Below are positions 56,451 through 64,000 of a stretch of 64,000 bases of DNA, in pieces; within the stretch, counting starts at the first letter, position 1; each line of letters opens with the position of its first letter. Source of the DNA: Thiomargarita sp. (GTDB lineage: Bacteria; Pseudomonadota; Gammaproteobacteria; Beggiatoales; Beggiatoaceae). Both the position numbers and the translations under genes were made by a program. The notes below the pieces were generated by a model that ran no database searches, was not told the origin of the DNA, and was given only the letters and a program-made list of their open reading frames with translations. Location: the NCBI GenBank assembly GCA_020726335.1, contig DYSU01000001.1:54930-118929 (forward strand). Reading direction: 5' to 3'.

Positions 56451-58801
56451 GTCACAGCCTTTTTTGAGAAAAATGAGTAATTGAGTGCGCGAAACAACCA
56501 AAATTGTTCGCCCAGTGTGTTCATCAACACAGGTAAAACCACGTCCAATTCTGCATTAAAATCATGGTTTTGAATGTCTAAAATGAGATGATAAACCAAT
56601 TCAAACCCCAACCGATGATCGGCTGTCATGTCCAGATAGCGGCCATTTTCGCTGTTGGAGAGTTTTTCAATTTCTCCCAACGCAATACGGCTTTTAATTG
56701 TCGGCTCACGCACATCACGAAACAGCAGAAATTTAGCGTCTTTGTGGTTGATAATCAATTGGTTAAAATTTTTGATGCGCGTGGTAAACGTGTAGGCATC
56801 GGCGTGTAAAAACGCCACCACCGCTTTTTTATGCGGACTGTGTATCAACACATGTTCGGGTAACTTGAGTTTGCCTAAGTGTAAGTATTCAATTTCAAAC
56901 GGTTTTATACTTTTTAGCGCGTGGAGAATTGACACCAGCTTGCCCAAATCATCGGTGTCGCTGAGGATGGTTTTTTTAGCATAATCGTTGTTCAATTGTT
57001 GTTTTTTTTGTGCAACGTAACTTTCGATTTTTGTTTGTTCCACAGGCTTGAGTTGGATTTCAGTAACGGCTGTTTTTAGGCTAAGGTGTTGTTCTATTTT
57101 AAGTATTCTCTGTTGTAGTTGTTGCAAAGTGCGTTCAACGTGGACTTCAAAACTCAAAACATTTTGCGGCAACGCCACGCCATCCACTTTGTGGCGATAA
57201 TAATCAGCAGCGCAATTCAAGACTTCACGAATTGAGCGGTGGCTTAAAATGGTTTGCAATTCTTGTGGCTCAAACAGCGTGTCAATGTCGCTGTCAATTT
57301 TGGCTAATTTCAACGCCAACATCTCTTTGAGTTCATCGGGTGCGGGCAAGCTTAATTGTACTTGGCATTGACCGATGCGCTCAGTGATGGAACTGTCAAA
57401 ATACTGTTTAAAATACCGCCAACGGTCTGGAAATAAGTTAAACAATATCAAACTGTTGGGAACATGGGTGAACAATTCTTTTATCGCTTCACCAAAACGC
57501 AACAGCAGGGTTTGGTTGTATTTCAAGCCTTCCAATTGGTCAAAAATGATGATCAGCGGTTCATTGATAACCGACAGTTTGCCAAACACCATCATCGCTT
57601 GCAACGCAAAGTCTTCGCGGTTGAACTGTTCTTGCCAATTTTTCAGCCCGATTGCCACCAGTTCATCATCGGACAAGTAATGGCCTGCTAACCAACGTCT
57701 AACCGATTCGCGTTTATGCACCTCGGAATAACGGCAAAATTTAATCAGCCCTCTGATGAGGTCAGGAGCATAATCGCTAAAACCATGGTGTTTTTGCCAC
57801 CACAGCAAAGTGTGGCGTTCGATATAATCCCAGTTGCGACGTTTCACCTCCGTCCCATCTTTGCCCAAGACCTCATAAATATTTAAATGATCTTGCAACA
57901 ACGCGCGCAAAATCTTGTCTTCATTTTTGCTCAATTTGGGTTTTGCTTGCAACGCTTGAATGACAATTTTGGCAAAAACTATACCCAGTAAATATTCCAG
58001 TTGTGAATAGGCGGTGTCGGGAATCAGTTCAATAAACGATTCTAACATACGGCTGTAAATGTGATGAAGCACCGCTTCTTCATGGTTGGGTTGTCGAATA
58101 AAAAACAAGCGGTTGCGTGACAACGTGCGTAGTGCCAAGCGCATCATCAAATGGGTTTTGCCATTGCCCGCCTCGCCCAAAATCACCACGCCACGGCTTT
58201 GTTGATTGCCATCGTTTTTGATTTCCTGCAACACCGTGGTCAAACGCAAAAACGCATGGTGATGAATAGAGTCAAAATCTGGATGGTGTTGAAATGGGTT
58301 ATCCACCCGCGTGTTGCTGAATGGATTGGGATGTTTTTTATCCGATTGATTATGTTGTAAAATCTTGCGATACAGTTGTTGGGTAAACTGGGCATCATAC
58401 AGCGCACTGTGCGCCGCTTGGCTGTTGAAATACTGCTGATTCACCTGCAAATGCAATGATTTACTCAAATGTTCCAAACTGTAGCCCGTCAATTTGGGAA
58501 AACAACTTTTGGCCCATTCAAAACTGCAAATGAATTCAAAGTTCGGCCACGGCAACTGCGCTTGGGCAAAACTGTTTTTTAACACGGTTTCATCATGTTC
58601 GGCATAATGGCAAACAATTTTTTTACCCCTTGCCCACTGGGTGAATTGTTGCAACAGTGCAGGCAACGTATAGCTGTCATGTTGCGTGGTGTCCGTTGCA
58701 ACAAAGCCTTCAAACAGCCGCTTGCCTTGGGCATCTAAAATCGCCACTTCGGTTAAAATGTCTGAGCCTTCGGTATCAACAACAATAAAATCCCCGTCCA
58801 T
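56447..58801 (-). CDS. DnaQ-like 3'-5' exonuclease fused to an AAA ATPase
   Basis: 784 residues. Domain 1 (1-150): DEDDh exonuclease with DTE 9-11, HYAEHDETVL (D70) and HSALYDAQF (H131, D136), all five catalytic residues present. Domain 2 (about 165-560): an ORC/Cdc6- or STAND-like P-loop ATPase with NPFQHHPDFDS lead-in, Walker A GEAGNGKTH 209-217 and Walker B PLIIIFDQLEGL 415-426. Domain 3 (about 560-784): a helical linker and an unrecognised alpha/beta region (VAFLHADAYTFTTRIKNF, LLFRDVREPTI). The combination suggests nucleic-acid surveillance or a defence-type ATPase, but I cannot match it to a named system. Fifty-one bases after pabB. Confidence 0.75.
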   Translation of the reverse strand: MDGDFIVVDTEGSDILTEVAILDAQGKRLFEGFVATDTTQHDSYTLPALLQQFTQWARGKKIVCHYAEHDETVLKNSFAQAQLPWPNFEFICSFEWAKSCFPKLTGYSLEHLSKSLHLQVNQQYFNSQAAHSALYDAQFTQQLYRKILQHNQSDKKHPNPFSNTRVDNPFQHHPDFDSIHHHAFLRLTTVLQEIKNDGNQQSRGVVILGEAGNGKTHLMMRLALRTLSRNRLFFIRQPNHEEAVLHHIYSRMLESFIELIPDTAYSQLEYLLGIVFAKIVIQALQAKPKLSKNEDKILRALLQDHLNIYEVLGKDGTEVKRRNWDYIERHTLLWWQKHHGFSDYAPDLIRGLIKFCRYSEVHKRESVRRWLAGHYLSDDELVAIGLKNWQEQFNREDFALQAMMVFGKLSVINEPLIIIFDQLEGLKYNQTLLLRFGEAIKELFTHVPNSLILFNLFPDRWRYFKQYFDSSITERIGQCQVQLSLPAPDELKEMLALKLAKIDSDIDTLFEPQELQTILSHRSIREVLNCAADYYRHKVDGVALPQNVLSFEVHVERTLQQLQQRILKIEQHLSLKTAVTEIQLKPVEQTKIESYVAQKKQQLNNDYAKKTILSDTDDLGKLVSILHALKSIKPFEIEYLHLGKLKLPEHVLIHSPHKKAVVAFLHADAYTFTTRIKNFNQLIINHKDAKFLLFRDVREPTIKSRIALGEIEKLSNSENGRYLDMTADHRLGFELVYHLILDIQNHDFNAELDVVLPVLMNTLGEQFWLFRALNYSFFSKKAVT

Positions 58802-58852
58802 TTTTTCACTCTTTTTTAGTTAAACAGCCATTCTATGAGAATCTTGCTTTAA

Positions 58853-60205
58853 TCAGGGCTTCTTTGCGTATTGACAAAAATCCAGCATTGCTTTGGCTTT
58901 GTCTTGGGTTTCTTGCAGTTCGGTGTCCAGTTGCGAATCAGCAACAATGCCGCCGCCTGCCCAAAAATGCACTTGTCGTTGATGATACAACAAGGTGCGA
59001 ATACAAATATTGCTGTCCATTTGACCATCAAAACCGATGTACAGCACACAACCGCAATACACACTGCGCCGATAAGGCTCTAATTCTGCAATGATTTGCA
59101 TGGCCCGCCGTTTGGGCGCGCCCGTGATTGAGCCGCCCGCAAAACAGGCTTGAAACAAATCCAGCGCATTAAACGATGGCGCAATCGTGCCACTGATGTC
59201 GCTGACCAAATGATGCACTGTGGCAAATTGCTGAATTTTAAACAAATTACCCACTTTCACGCTGTGGGGCAAACACACTTTGCTCAAATCATTGCGCAAC
59301 AAATCGACAATCATTAAATTTTCGGCGCGGTCTTTGGCACACTGTTGTAATTCTTGTTGAATTTCAACATCTTGTTGCGCATTCTGGCCACGGGCGCGGG
59401 TGCCTTTAATCGGCTGGGTCAACACTTGGTGGTGGCGCAAACGCAAAAAACGCTCGGGTGAGCTGGATAAAATTTTCAGTTGCGGATAATGCAAATAGGC
59501 GGCAAACGGCGCGGGATTGTGTTGGCGCAAATACTGGTACGCTGTCCAAGCATCACCGCTGGCTTGCGCGCTAAAATGACGGGCAAAATTGATTTGATAA
59601 CAATCACCTGCGCGGATGTAGTGCTGGATTTTGGCAAAACTTTGGGCATATTCAACGGCATTGATTTCGCTTTGCGCGGGGCTGTGAATGTGAAACGGCG
59701 CGCTGGGCTGTTGTGTCGGCTGATTGAAAAGCTGGATTAACTGCGGCCACACACGGCGCGTTTTTGCATCGCGGTTCAAGCTGACCAATTGACTGCACTG
59801 TTGGTGGTGGTCAATGACCAACGCCCAATCATAAAGGCCGATTTGCATCTGGGGCAACGCCAGCCCGTGTGCGGGCAACGCGATGCCTTGCTGGTGACAC
59901 GCCCAATCATAGGCGACATAGCCCAGCGCACCGCCGATAAACGGCAAATCGCTGACAATTTCAGGCTCAAAAGCCAAATAATCCGCCAGTAAACGAAACA
60001 CATCACCTTGATAAAAGCTTGTTTTATCACGGGTTTCTATCCAACAATGGGGTTGTTCAACGGTGAATTTAACACAGGGGTCAGCGCAAATGATGTCATA
60101 CCGTCCCAAGCCTTGGCTGTCGAGCAACACCGCCCATGGCCAATGGCGAATCTGTGAAAACAGCAACGTGCTGTCCGCGCTGTAATTAATTTGTTGTAAA
60201 ATCAT
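58853..60205 (-). CDS. pabB: aminodeoxychorismate synthase component I
   Basis: Makes 4-amino-4-deoxychorismate from chorismate for folate synthesis. 450 residues. Seen: QINFARHFSAQASGDAW, SPERFLRLR, PIKGTRARG (ADC-synthase PIKGT with catalytic lysine), ENLMIVDLLRNDLSKVC, and GSITGAPKRRAMQIIAELEPYRRSVYCG. Usual length for PabB without fused lyase. Glutamine amidotransferase PabA must be elsewhere. Twelve bases after ygiQ. Confidence 0.96.
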   Translation of the reverse strand: MILQQINYSADSTLLFSQIRHWPWAVLLDSQGLGRYDIICADPCVKFTVEQPHCWIETRDKTSFYQGDVFRLLADYLAFEPEIVSDLPFIGGALGYVAYDWACHQQGIALPAHGLALPQMQIGLYDWALVIDHHQQCSQLVSLNRDAKTRRVWPQLIQLFNQPTQQPSAPFHIHSPAQSEINAVEYAQSFAKIQHYIRAGDCYQINFARHFSAQASGDAWTAYQYLRQHNPAPFAAYLHYPQLKILSSSPERFLRLRHHQVLTQPIKGTRARGQNAQQDVEIQQELQQCAKDRAENLMIVDLLRNDLSKVCLPHSVKVGNLFKIQQFATVHHLVSDISGTIAPSFNALDLFQACFAGGSITGAPKRRAMQIIAELEPYRRSVYCGCVLYIGFDGQMDSNICIRTLLYHQRQVHFWAGGGIVADSQLDTELQETQDKAKAMLDFCQYAKKP

Positions 60206-60217
60206 CCTGTTACAAGG

Positions 60218-62203
60218 TCAGCGTTTGTTCAGCGTCGGTTGATAAGATGGCACCAAATGGCGTTTGCCGTTGCCGATCAAATCGGCGCGCCCCATGGTTT
60301 GCAAGGCTTCGCGTAACAACGGCCAATTGTGGGCATCGTGGTAGCGCAAAAAGGCTTTGTGTAAGCGACGTTGACGCAAGCCTTTGGCCGTGAACACTTT
60401 TTCACCTTCGCGTTGGATTTTTTTCAGCGGGTTGTAACCTGTGTGATACATGGTGGTGGCCAAGGCCATGGGCGAAGGCAAAAACGCCTGCACTTGATCC
60501 AAACGAAAATTATTGCGCTTGAGCCATAAAGCCAAATTCAACATGTCTTTATCCGTGGTGGCTGGGTGGGCGGCGATGAAATAGGGAATCAAATACTGCG
60601 CTTTGCCCGCTTGTTTTGAATATTTTTCAAAGAGTTGCTTAAACTGTTCATAACAGTCAATGCTGGGTTTCATCATTTTGGCCAGCGGCTCGGCTTCGGT
60701 GTGTTCGGGCGCGATTTTCAAATAGCCACCGACATGGTGGGTCACCAATTCTTTAATATATTCAGGCGATTGCAGTGCCAAATCATAACGCAAGCCCGAG
60801 GCGATGAAAATGCGTTTAATGCCTTTGAGCTGGCGGGCGCGGCGATATAAACGTATCAGCGGAGAATGGTTGGTGTTGAGCTGGGGGCAAATGTGCGGAT
60901 AAATGCAGGACAACCGCCGACACGCCGCTTGGATTTTGTCATCTTTGCAATGTAAATGGTACATGTTGGCGGTGGGTCCACCCAAGTCAGAGATGTTGCC
61001 CGTAAAACCCGCCACTGTGTCGCGGATGGTTTCAATTTCGCGCACAATCGAATCTTCTGAACGGTTTTGGATAATCCGCCCTTCATGTTCAGTGATAGAG
61101 CAAAAACTACAGCCGCCAAAACAACCGCGCATGATGTTGATGGAAAAGCGAATCATGTCAAAAGCGGGAATTTTAGCCTTGCCATAAACAGGATGCGGCT
61201 GGCGGCTGTACGGCAGTTCATAGACCTTGTCCAGCTCTTGAGTGGTCAAGGGCAGAGGCGGCGGATTGAGCCAAACAAAACGCTGGCCGTGGGCTTGCAC
61301 CAGCGCACGCGCATTATGCGGATTGGATTCCAAATGCAACAGCCTTGAGGTGTGGGCGTAAAGCAAGGGTTCGCTTTTGACCTGTTCATAGCTGGGCAAT
61401 TGAATCACGCATTGACGCGGGGCTTGTGATGAAATCGGTTTGAAATCAAGCGTTTGACAATGGGTATCATAAGGGTTTATCGGCGGCTGAATTTTGTTGG
61501 GCTTGTCAATGTCGGTGGAATCCAGCAACGGCCCATCACAGGGCAATTGGTTAAGAATAAACGCCGTGCCGCGCAAATCGGTGATGTCGCTGATGGGCTG
61601 TTTTTGCGCCAAACGGTGGCTGAGTTCCACCAGCGCGCGTTCCGCGTTGCCATAAAGCAATATATCGGCTTTGCTGTCGATTAAAATTGAGCGGCGCACA
61701 TGGTCTGACCAATAATCATAATGGGCGATGCGGCGCAAGCTGGCTTCGATGCCGCCGATGACAATCGGCACGTTTTTATAGGCTTCGCGGCAACGTTGGC
61801 TGTAGACGATGACACTGCGGTCAGGACGTTTGCCCGCTACGCCTTCTGGGGTGTATGCGTCGTCACTGCGGATGCGACGGTCGGCGGTGTAGCGGTTGAC
61901 CATTGAATCCATGTTGCCCGCCGTCACGCCAAAATACAGCGCGGGCTGGCCTAAGCGTTGAAAATCTTTGCAATTTTGCCAGTCGGGTTGGGCGATGATA
62001 CCGACGCGAAAGCCTTGGGCTTCCAATAAACGACCCACCAATGCCATGCCAAAACTGGGGTGGTCAACATAAGCATCGCCTGTGACCAAAATGATGTCAC
62101 ATTGTTCCCAACCCAAAGCGTCCATTTCGGCGCGTGACATCGGCAACACGGGTGCCGCGCCAAAACGTTTAGCCCAATAGGGTTTGTGGTCAAATAAGGC
62201 CAT
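60218..62203 (-). CDS. YgiQ family radical SAM protein
   Basis: 661 residues. Seen: N-terminal B12-binding-like domain ([32 protein letters not shown]), then the radical SAM cluster motif [19 protein letters not shown] (CxxxCxxC) and a C-terminal elongator-type fold ending in a basic tail. YgiQ function is unknown; a tRNA or protein radical modification is presumed. No clear ribosome site. Divergent from yrbG. Confidence 0.93.
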   Translation of the reverse strand: MALFDHKPYWAKRFGAAPVLPMSRAEMDALGWEQCDIILVTGDAYVDHPSFGMALVGRLLEAQGFRVGIIAQPDWQNCKDFQRLGQPALYFGVTAGNMDSMVNRYTADRRIRSDDAYTPEGVAGKRPDRSVIVYSQRCREAYKNVPIVIGGIEASLRRIAHYDYWSDHVRRSILIDSKADILLYGNAERALVELSHRLAQKQPISDITDLRGTAFILNQLPCDGPLLDSTDIDKPNKIQPPINPYDTHCQTLDFKPISSQAPRQCVIQLPSYEQVKSEPLLYAHTSRLLHLESNPHNARALVQAHGQRFVWLNPPPLPLTTQELDKVYELPYSRQPHPVYGKAKIPAFDMIRFSINIMRGCFGGCSFCSITEHEGRIIQNRSEDSIVREIETIRDTVAGFTGNISDLGGPTANMYHLHCKDDKIQAACRRLSCIYPHICPQLNTNHSPLIRLYRRARQLKGIKRIFIASGLRYDLALQSPEYIKELVTHHVGGYLKIAPEHTEAEPLAKMMKPSIDCYEQFKQLFEKYSKQAGKAQYLIPYFIAAHPATTDKDMLNLALWLKRNNFRLDQVQAFLPSPMALATTMYHTGYNPLKKIQREGEKVFTAKGLRQRRLHKAFLRYHDAHNWPLLREALQTMGRADLIGNGKRHLVPSYQPTLNKR

Positions 62204-62268
62204 GGTTCAAATTCTTAAAAAAATAAATAAAATTATGGCATATTTACTGTTTTTTTTCTGGAGGGAAA

Positions 62269-63201
62269 ATGCTTTTTTCATTGGCTGTTGGCATGGGTTT
62301 GCTGTTGTTGGCATGGAGTGCGGATAAATTTGTCCTCAGCGCGAGTGCATTGGCGCGCCATTGGGGCGTTTCACCCTTGGTCATCGGCTTGACCATCGTC
62401 GCTTTTGGCACGTCTGCGCCAGAACTTTTGGTGTCGGCGATGGCCGCTTGGCAAGGCAATATGGGGCTGGCGGTCGGGAATGCGATTGGCTCTAATATCG
62501 CCAACATCGGTTTGGTGTTGGGCTTGAGCGTGCTGGTGTGGCCGATTAAAGTCCACAAGACCACGTTGCGCCGTGAATTGCCGTTGTTGTTGTTGGTCAG
62601 CTTTGGGGTCTATGTTTTATTCATAGACGGCCAATTGCAACGTGGGGACGGTTTGTTGTTGTGGTCAACTTTAGGGGTCAGCCTCTGGTGGCGGATGCGG
62701 CAAAAAAGCACCGTTCCCGTTGAGCAAAAAGCCGATGCGGATTATGGTTTGTTGTGGTTTTTCAGTAGTTTAGGGTTGCTTTTGTTGGCTTCCAAGCTGT
62801 TGCTCTGGGGCGCGGTGGGTTTGGCGCAACAATGGGCGATTTCGGATGAAGTCATTGGTTTAACCCTTGTGGCGGTTGGCACCAGCTTGCCCGAGCTGGC
62901 GACCTCGATGGTGGCGGCACGCCAACGCCAACACGGCATCGCCTTGGGCAATGTGTTGGGGTCGAATTTCTTCAATTTGCTGGCGGTGTTAGGCACGGCG
63001 GCTATTTTTCGCCCTGCACCGTTGAGCCAAAACCTTGTTGTGCTGGATTATCCGCTGATGCTGGCGTTCACGGTGCTGTTGTTTGCCTTGGCTTGTTTTG
63101 GACGCTTGCAACGTTGGCACGGCGTGCTGTTGTTGTTGGCGTTTTTCGCTTATTTGGGCTGGCTGTTTATGCCACATTCAACAATTCTGTCGCTTCGCTG
63201 A
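62269..63201 (+). CDS. yrbG: calcium/sodium antiporter (CaCA family, YrbG)
   Basis: 310 residues with ten predicted hydrophobic segments and the two alpha repeats of the family: GLTIVAFGTSAPELLVSA with AVGNAIGSNIANIG, and GLTLVAVGTSLPELATSMVAA with ALGNVLGSNFFNLLAV. Exchanges Ca2+ for Na+ or H+ at the inner membrane; the in vivo role in gammaproteobacteria is unknown. GGAGG precedes the ATG. The 3' end overlaps the convergent mlaB by 35 bases. Confidence 0.95.
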   Translation: MLFSLAVGMGLLLLAWSADKFVLSASALARHWGVSPLVIGLTIVAFGTSAPELLVSAMAAWQGNMGLAVGNAIGSNIANIGLVLGLSVLVWPIKVHKTTLRRELPLLLLVSFGVYVLFIDGQLQRGDGLLLWSTLGVSLWWRMRQKSTVPVEQKADADYGLLWFFSSLGLLLLASKLLLWGAVGLAQQWAISDEVIGLTLVAVGTSLPELATSMVAARQRQHGIALGNVLGSNFFNLLAVLGTAAIFRPAPLSQNLVVLDYPLMLAFTVLLFALACFGRLQRWHGVLLLLAFFAYLGWLFMPHSTILSLR

Positions 63202-63469
63202 CTTGAGCAATGTGCAACAATTGCTCAGGTAAATTCAAAAACTCCAATAACTTATTGTTTTGTTGCGCAATTTTTAACCATTCCACCAATAAAGCCAAAC
63301 CTGCGCTGTCGGTGCGGGTCACTTGGCTTAAGTCAATTTGTACAGGCAAACCCAGTTGTTGTTGTTTTTGCCTGAAGTCAGCCAACGATTGAGTCACGGT
63401 TTCAAAGTCAAGTTCACCTTGAATGTGCCAGCAGTCGGGGTTTTGGGTATTGATATGTACATTGTCCAT
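63167..63469 (-). CDS. mlaB: STAS-domain protein MlaB
   Basis: Stand-alone STAS domain of 100 residues; the start at 63469 is chosen over the adjacent ATG at 63472 by ribosome-site spacing (AAGGA). Seen: WHIQGELDFETVTQSLADF, VQIDLSQVTRTDSAGLALLVEWLK, and LLHIAQVSEATELL; the DSAGLALL motif is that of MlaB, cytoplasmic subunit of the outer-membrane lipid asymmetry transporter MlaFEDB. mlaFED are not here, but yrbG lies next to this locus as in E. coli. Its upstream region carries the DnaA-box cluster. Confidence 0.88.
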   Translation of the reverse strand: MDNVHINTQNPDCWHIQGELDFETVTQSLADFRQKQQQLGLPVQIDLSQVTRTDSAGLALLVEWLKIAQQNNKLLEFLNLPEQLLHIAQVSEATELLNVA

Positions 63470-63488
63470 CATCTGTCCTTGTTGTCGA

Positions 63489-63760
63489 TGTGAATAAAGC
63501 GTGGATAACTTGTGAATAACTTGCAAAAACCGTGGATAACTTTGCTTTCATCTGCATTAAACGGGGACTTATGCACAAGTTATCCACCAGTTATCCACAA
63601 GTTATTAACACCCTAACTCAATGATTTATAGATAAAAAAAGCACTTATCCACGCTTTTGGCTTGCCTAAATAACAATAAATATATATAAAAGCTTATTTT
63701 TACTTATAGATAGTGCTAATTTTTATTAGTTATACTACATTTTGGCGTGTTAAAAAAATT
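63489..63760. other. DnaA-box cluster with AT-rich flank: candidate replication origin
   Basis: Eight DnaA-box sequences in 165 bases. On the minus strand: TTATTCACA at 63489-63497 and 63511-63519, TTATCCACG at 63500-63508 and 63531-63539. On the plus strand: TTATGCACA at 63569-63577, TTATCCACC at 63580-63588, TTATCCACA at 63591-63599, TTATCCACG at 63645-63653. Four fit TTWTNCACA exactly; the rest miss the last base. Starts at 63489/63500/63511 and 63569/63580/63591 are 11 bases apart, one helical turn, and the two halves face each other. Then 63661-63760 is AT-rich with TATATATA-like and TAG-rich tracts suitable as an unwinding element. No dnaA or dnaN, and no GATC clustering, was seen. Confidence 0.6.
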
Positions 63761-63762
63761 AC

Positions 63763-63852
63763 ATGTCCATTATATCGACGACGGACGCGGTGACAGCCCC
63801 GCAACTTCGATCAATTTACTCCACGCCGCGCCCGTCAATTCGGACGTTAGCT
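63763..63852 (+). other. attC-like integron recombination hairpin
   Basis: Imperfect inverted repeat: GACGGACGCGGTG (63780-63792) pairs with CGCCGCGCCCGTC (63824-63836) at 11 of 13 positions plus one wobble, and GTCCATT (63765-63771) pairs with AAT-GGAC in AATTCGGAC on the right. The right end AATTCGGAC-GTTAGCT resembles integron core-site ends (GTTRRRY, one mismatch). The left R'' core is not recognisable. An ORF starts 18 bases later, as in a gene cassette. No integrase gene is in the window. Confidence 0.4.
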
Positions 63853-63869
63853 TTTGTAGCTCTTAATAC

Positions 63870-64000
63870 ATGACCACTCTCAATAACGTAAAAGAAGATA
63901 TAGCAGATTGTCTTGCAGGAATCGAGAAATCTTATAATCTGCCTAAAATATGTGAGAAATATAATCTTGAACCAGGAGAAGAGGATGAAGCATTCAGAAG
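63870..64000 (+). CDS. start of an AbiJ-N-terminal-like (abortive infection) protein, cut by the window
   Basis: Only 43 residues are visible from ATG 63870: MTTLNNVKEDIADCLAGIEK, then SYNLPKICEKYNLEPGEEDE. The pattern of an amphipathic helix followed by LPKICEKYNLEPGEEDEAF matches my memory of the AbiJ_NTD3 domain found in abortive-infection and HEPN-linked proteins; not checked by search. Codon use (ATA, AGA, AAT, CTT) is more AT-rich than the rest of the window, and it directly follows an attC-like site, so transfer is likely. C-terminal effector unknown. Confidence 0.5.
   Translation, partial: MTTLNNVKEDIADCLAGIEKSYNLPKICEKYNLEPGEEDEAFR

Noticed and set aside
63846..63852. GTTAGCT as proof of an integron attC
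   Set aside because: It misses the GTTRRRY consensus at one base and the left RYYYAAC core is absent, so the site is given only as attC-like.
1..64000. CRISPR arrays, tRNA or rRNA genes, insertion sequences
   Set aside because: No regularly spaced repeats, cloverleaf-like intergenic stretch or transposase frame was found on reading both strands.

Overview
This window looks like a chromosomal segment of a gammaproteobacterium. The evidence is the lon-hupB-ppiD block, rpsB-tsf, type IV pilus genes (pilR, pilin, pilU), folC, DUF484, YgfX, YgiQ, YrbG, an LplT-Aas fusion and DUF4389. Proteins are rich in glutamine and the GC content is moderate. A hydroxylamine-oxidoreductase-type multihaem cytochrome, a DUF4389 protein and many genes separated from their usual partners (ftsL outside dcw, mlaB without mlaFEDC, ybaB without dnaX/recR, mnmG without rsmG) would suit a rearranged sulfur-oxidising lineage such as Thiotrichales/Beggiatoaceae. 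That placement is inference only. No rRNA, tRNA, CRISPR or complete insertion sequence was seen.

Layout. 0-5.5 kb: truncated UDP-glucuronate 4-epimerase, a small DUF5619-like protein, PBP4 (dacB), a YafS-like methyltransferase, a decayed octahaem cytochrome pseudogene and a small exported protein. 5.5-10.3 kb: a REC-histidine kinase, phosphofructokinase, the sigma-54 activator PilR and a type IV pilin. 10.3-21.2 kb: folC and a duplicated-ATPase peptide ABC protein run forward; an alpha-2-macroglobulin, PilU and a coiled-coil protein form a minus-strand operon. 21.3-28.1 kb: a class III adenylate cyclase with a degenerate receiver, then lon, hupB, ppiD and ybaB. 28.1-32 kb: an orphan ftsL coupled to a small exported protein, then cca, a CBS protein, ribD and DUF4389. 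32-39.3 kb: a 1762-residue DUF3686-type AAA+ ATPase and mnmG. 39.4-44.9 kb: a methyltransferase, an OmpA-like protein, tatD, a polyprenyl-phosphate sugar-1-phosphate transferase, moeA-moaC. 44.9-54.2 kb: the LplT-PlsC-Aas fusion, DUF484, an M23 peptidase, rpsB-tsf, map-crcB-radC and ygfX. 54.2-62.2 kb: a GT9-methyltransferase fusion overlapping a DnaQ exonuclease-AAA ATPase fusion, then pabB and ygiQ. 62.3-64 kb: yrbG, mlaB, a dense DnaA-box cluster, an attC-like hairpin and the start of an AbiJ-like gene.

How they work together. Envelope functions dominate: peptidoglycan hydrolases (DacB, M23), FtsL, lipid recycling (LplT-Aas), MlaB, alpha-2-macroglobulin, polysaccharide initiation (WcaJ-like plus the epimerase) and pilus biogenesis/retraction. 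Protein quality control (Lon, PpiD), translation (RpsB, EF-Ts, Map, MnmG, Cca) and cofactor synthesis (FolC, PabB, RibD, MoeA, MoaC) fill most of the rest.

The least ordinary regions are the decayed cytochrome (3.5-4.8 kb), the exonuclease-ATPase/glycosyltransferase-methyltransferase pair (54.2-58.8 kb), and the right end. There, eight DnaA boxes, partly phased at 11 bp, sit beside an AT-rich stretch and then an integron-like attC hairpin followed by a defence-type gene.
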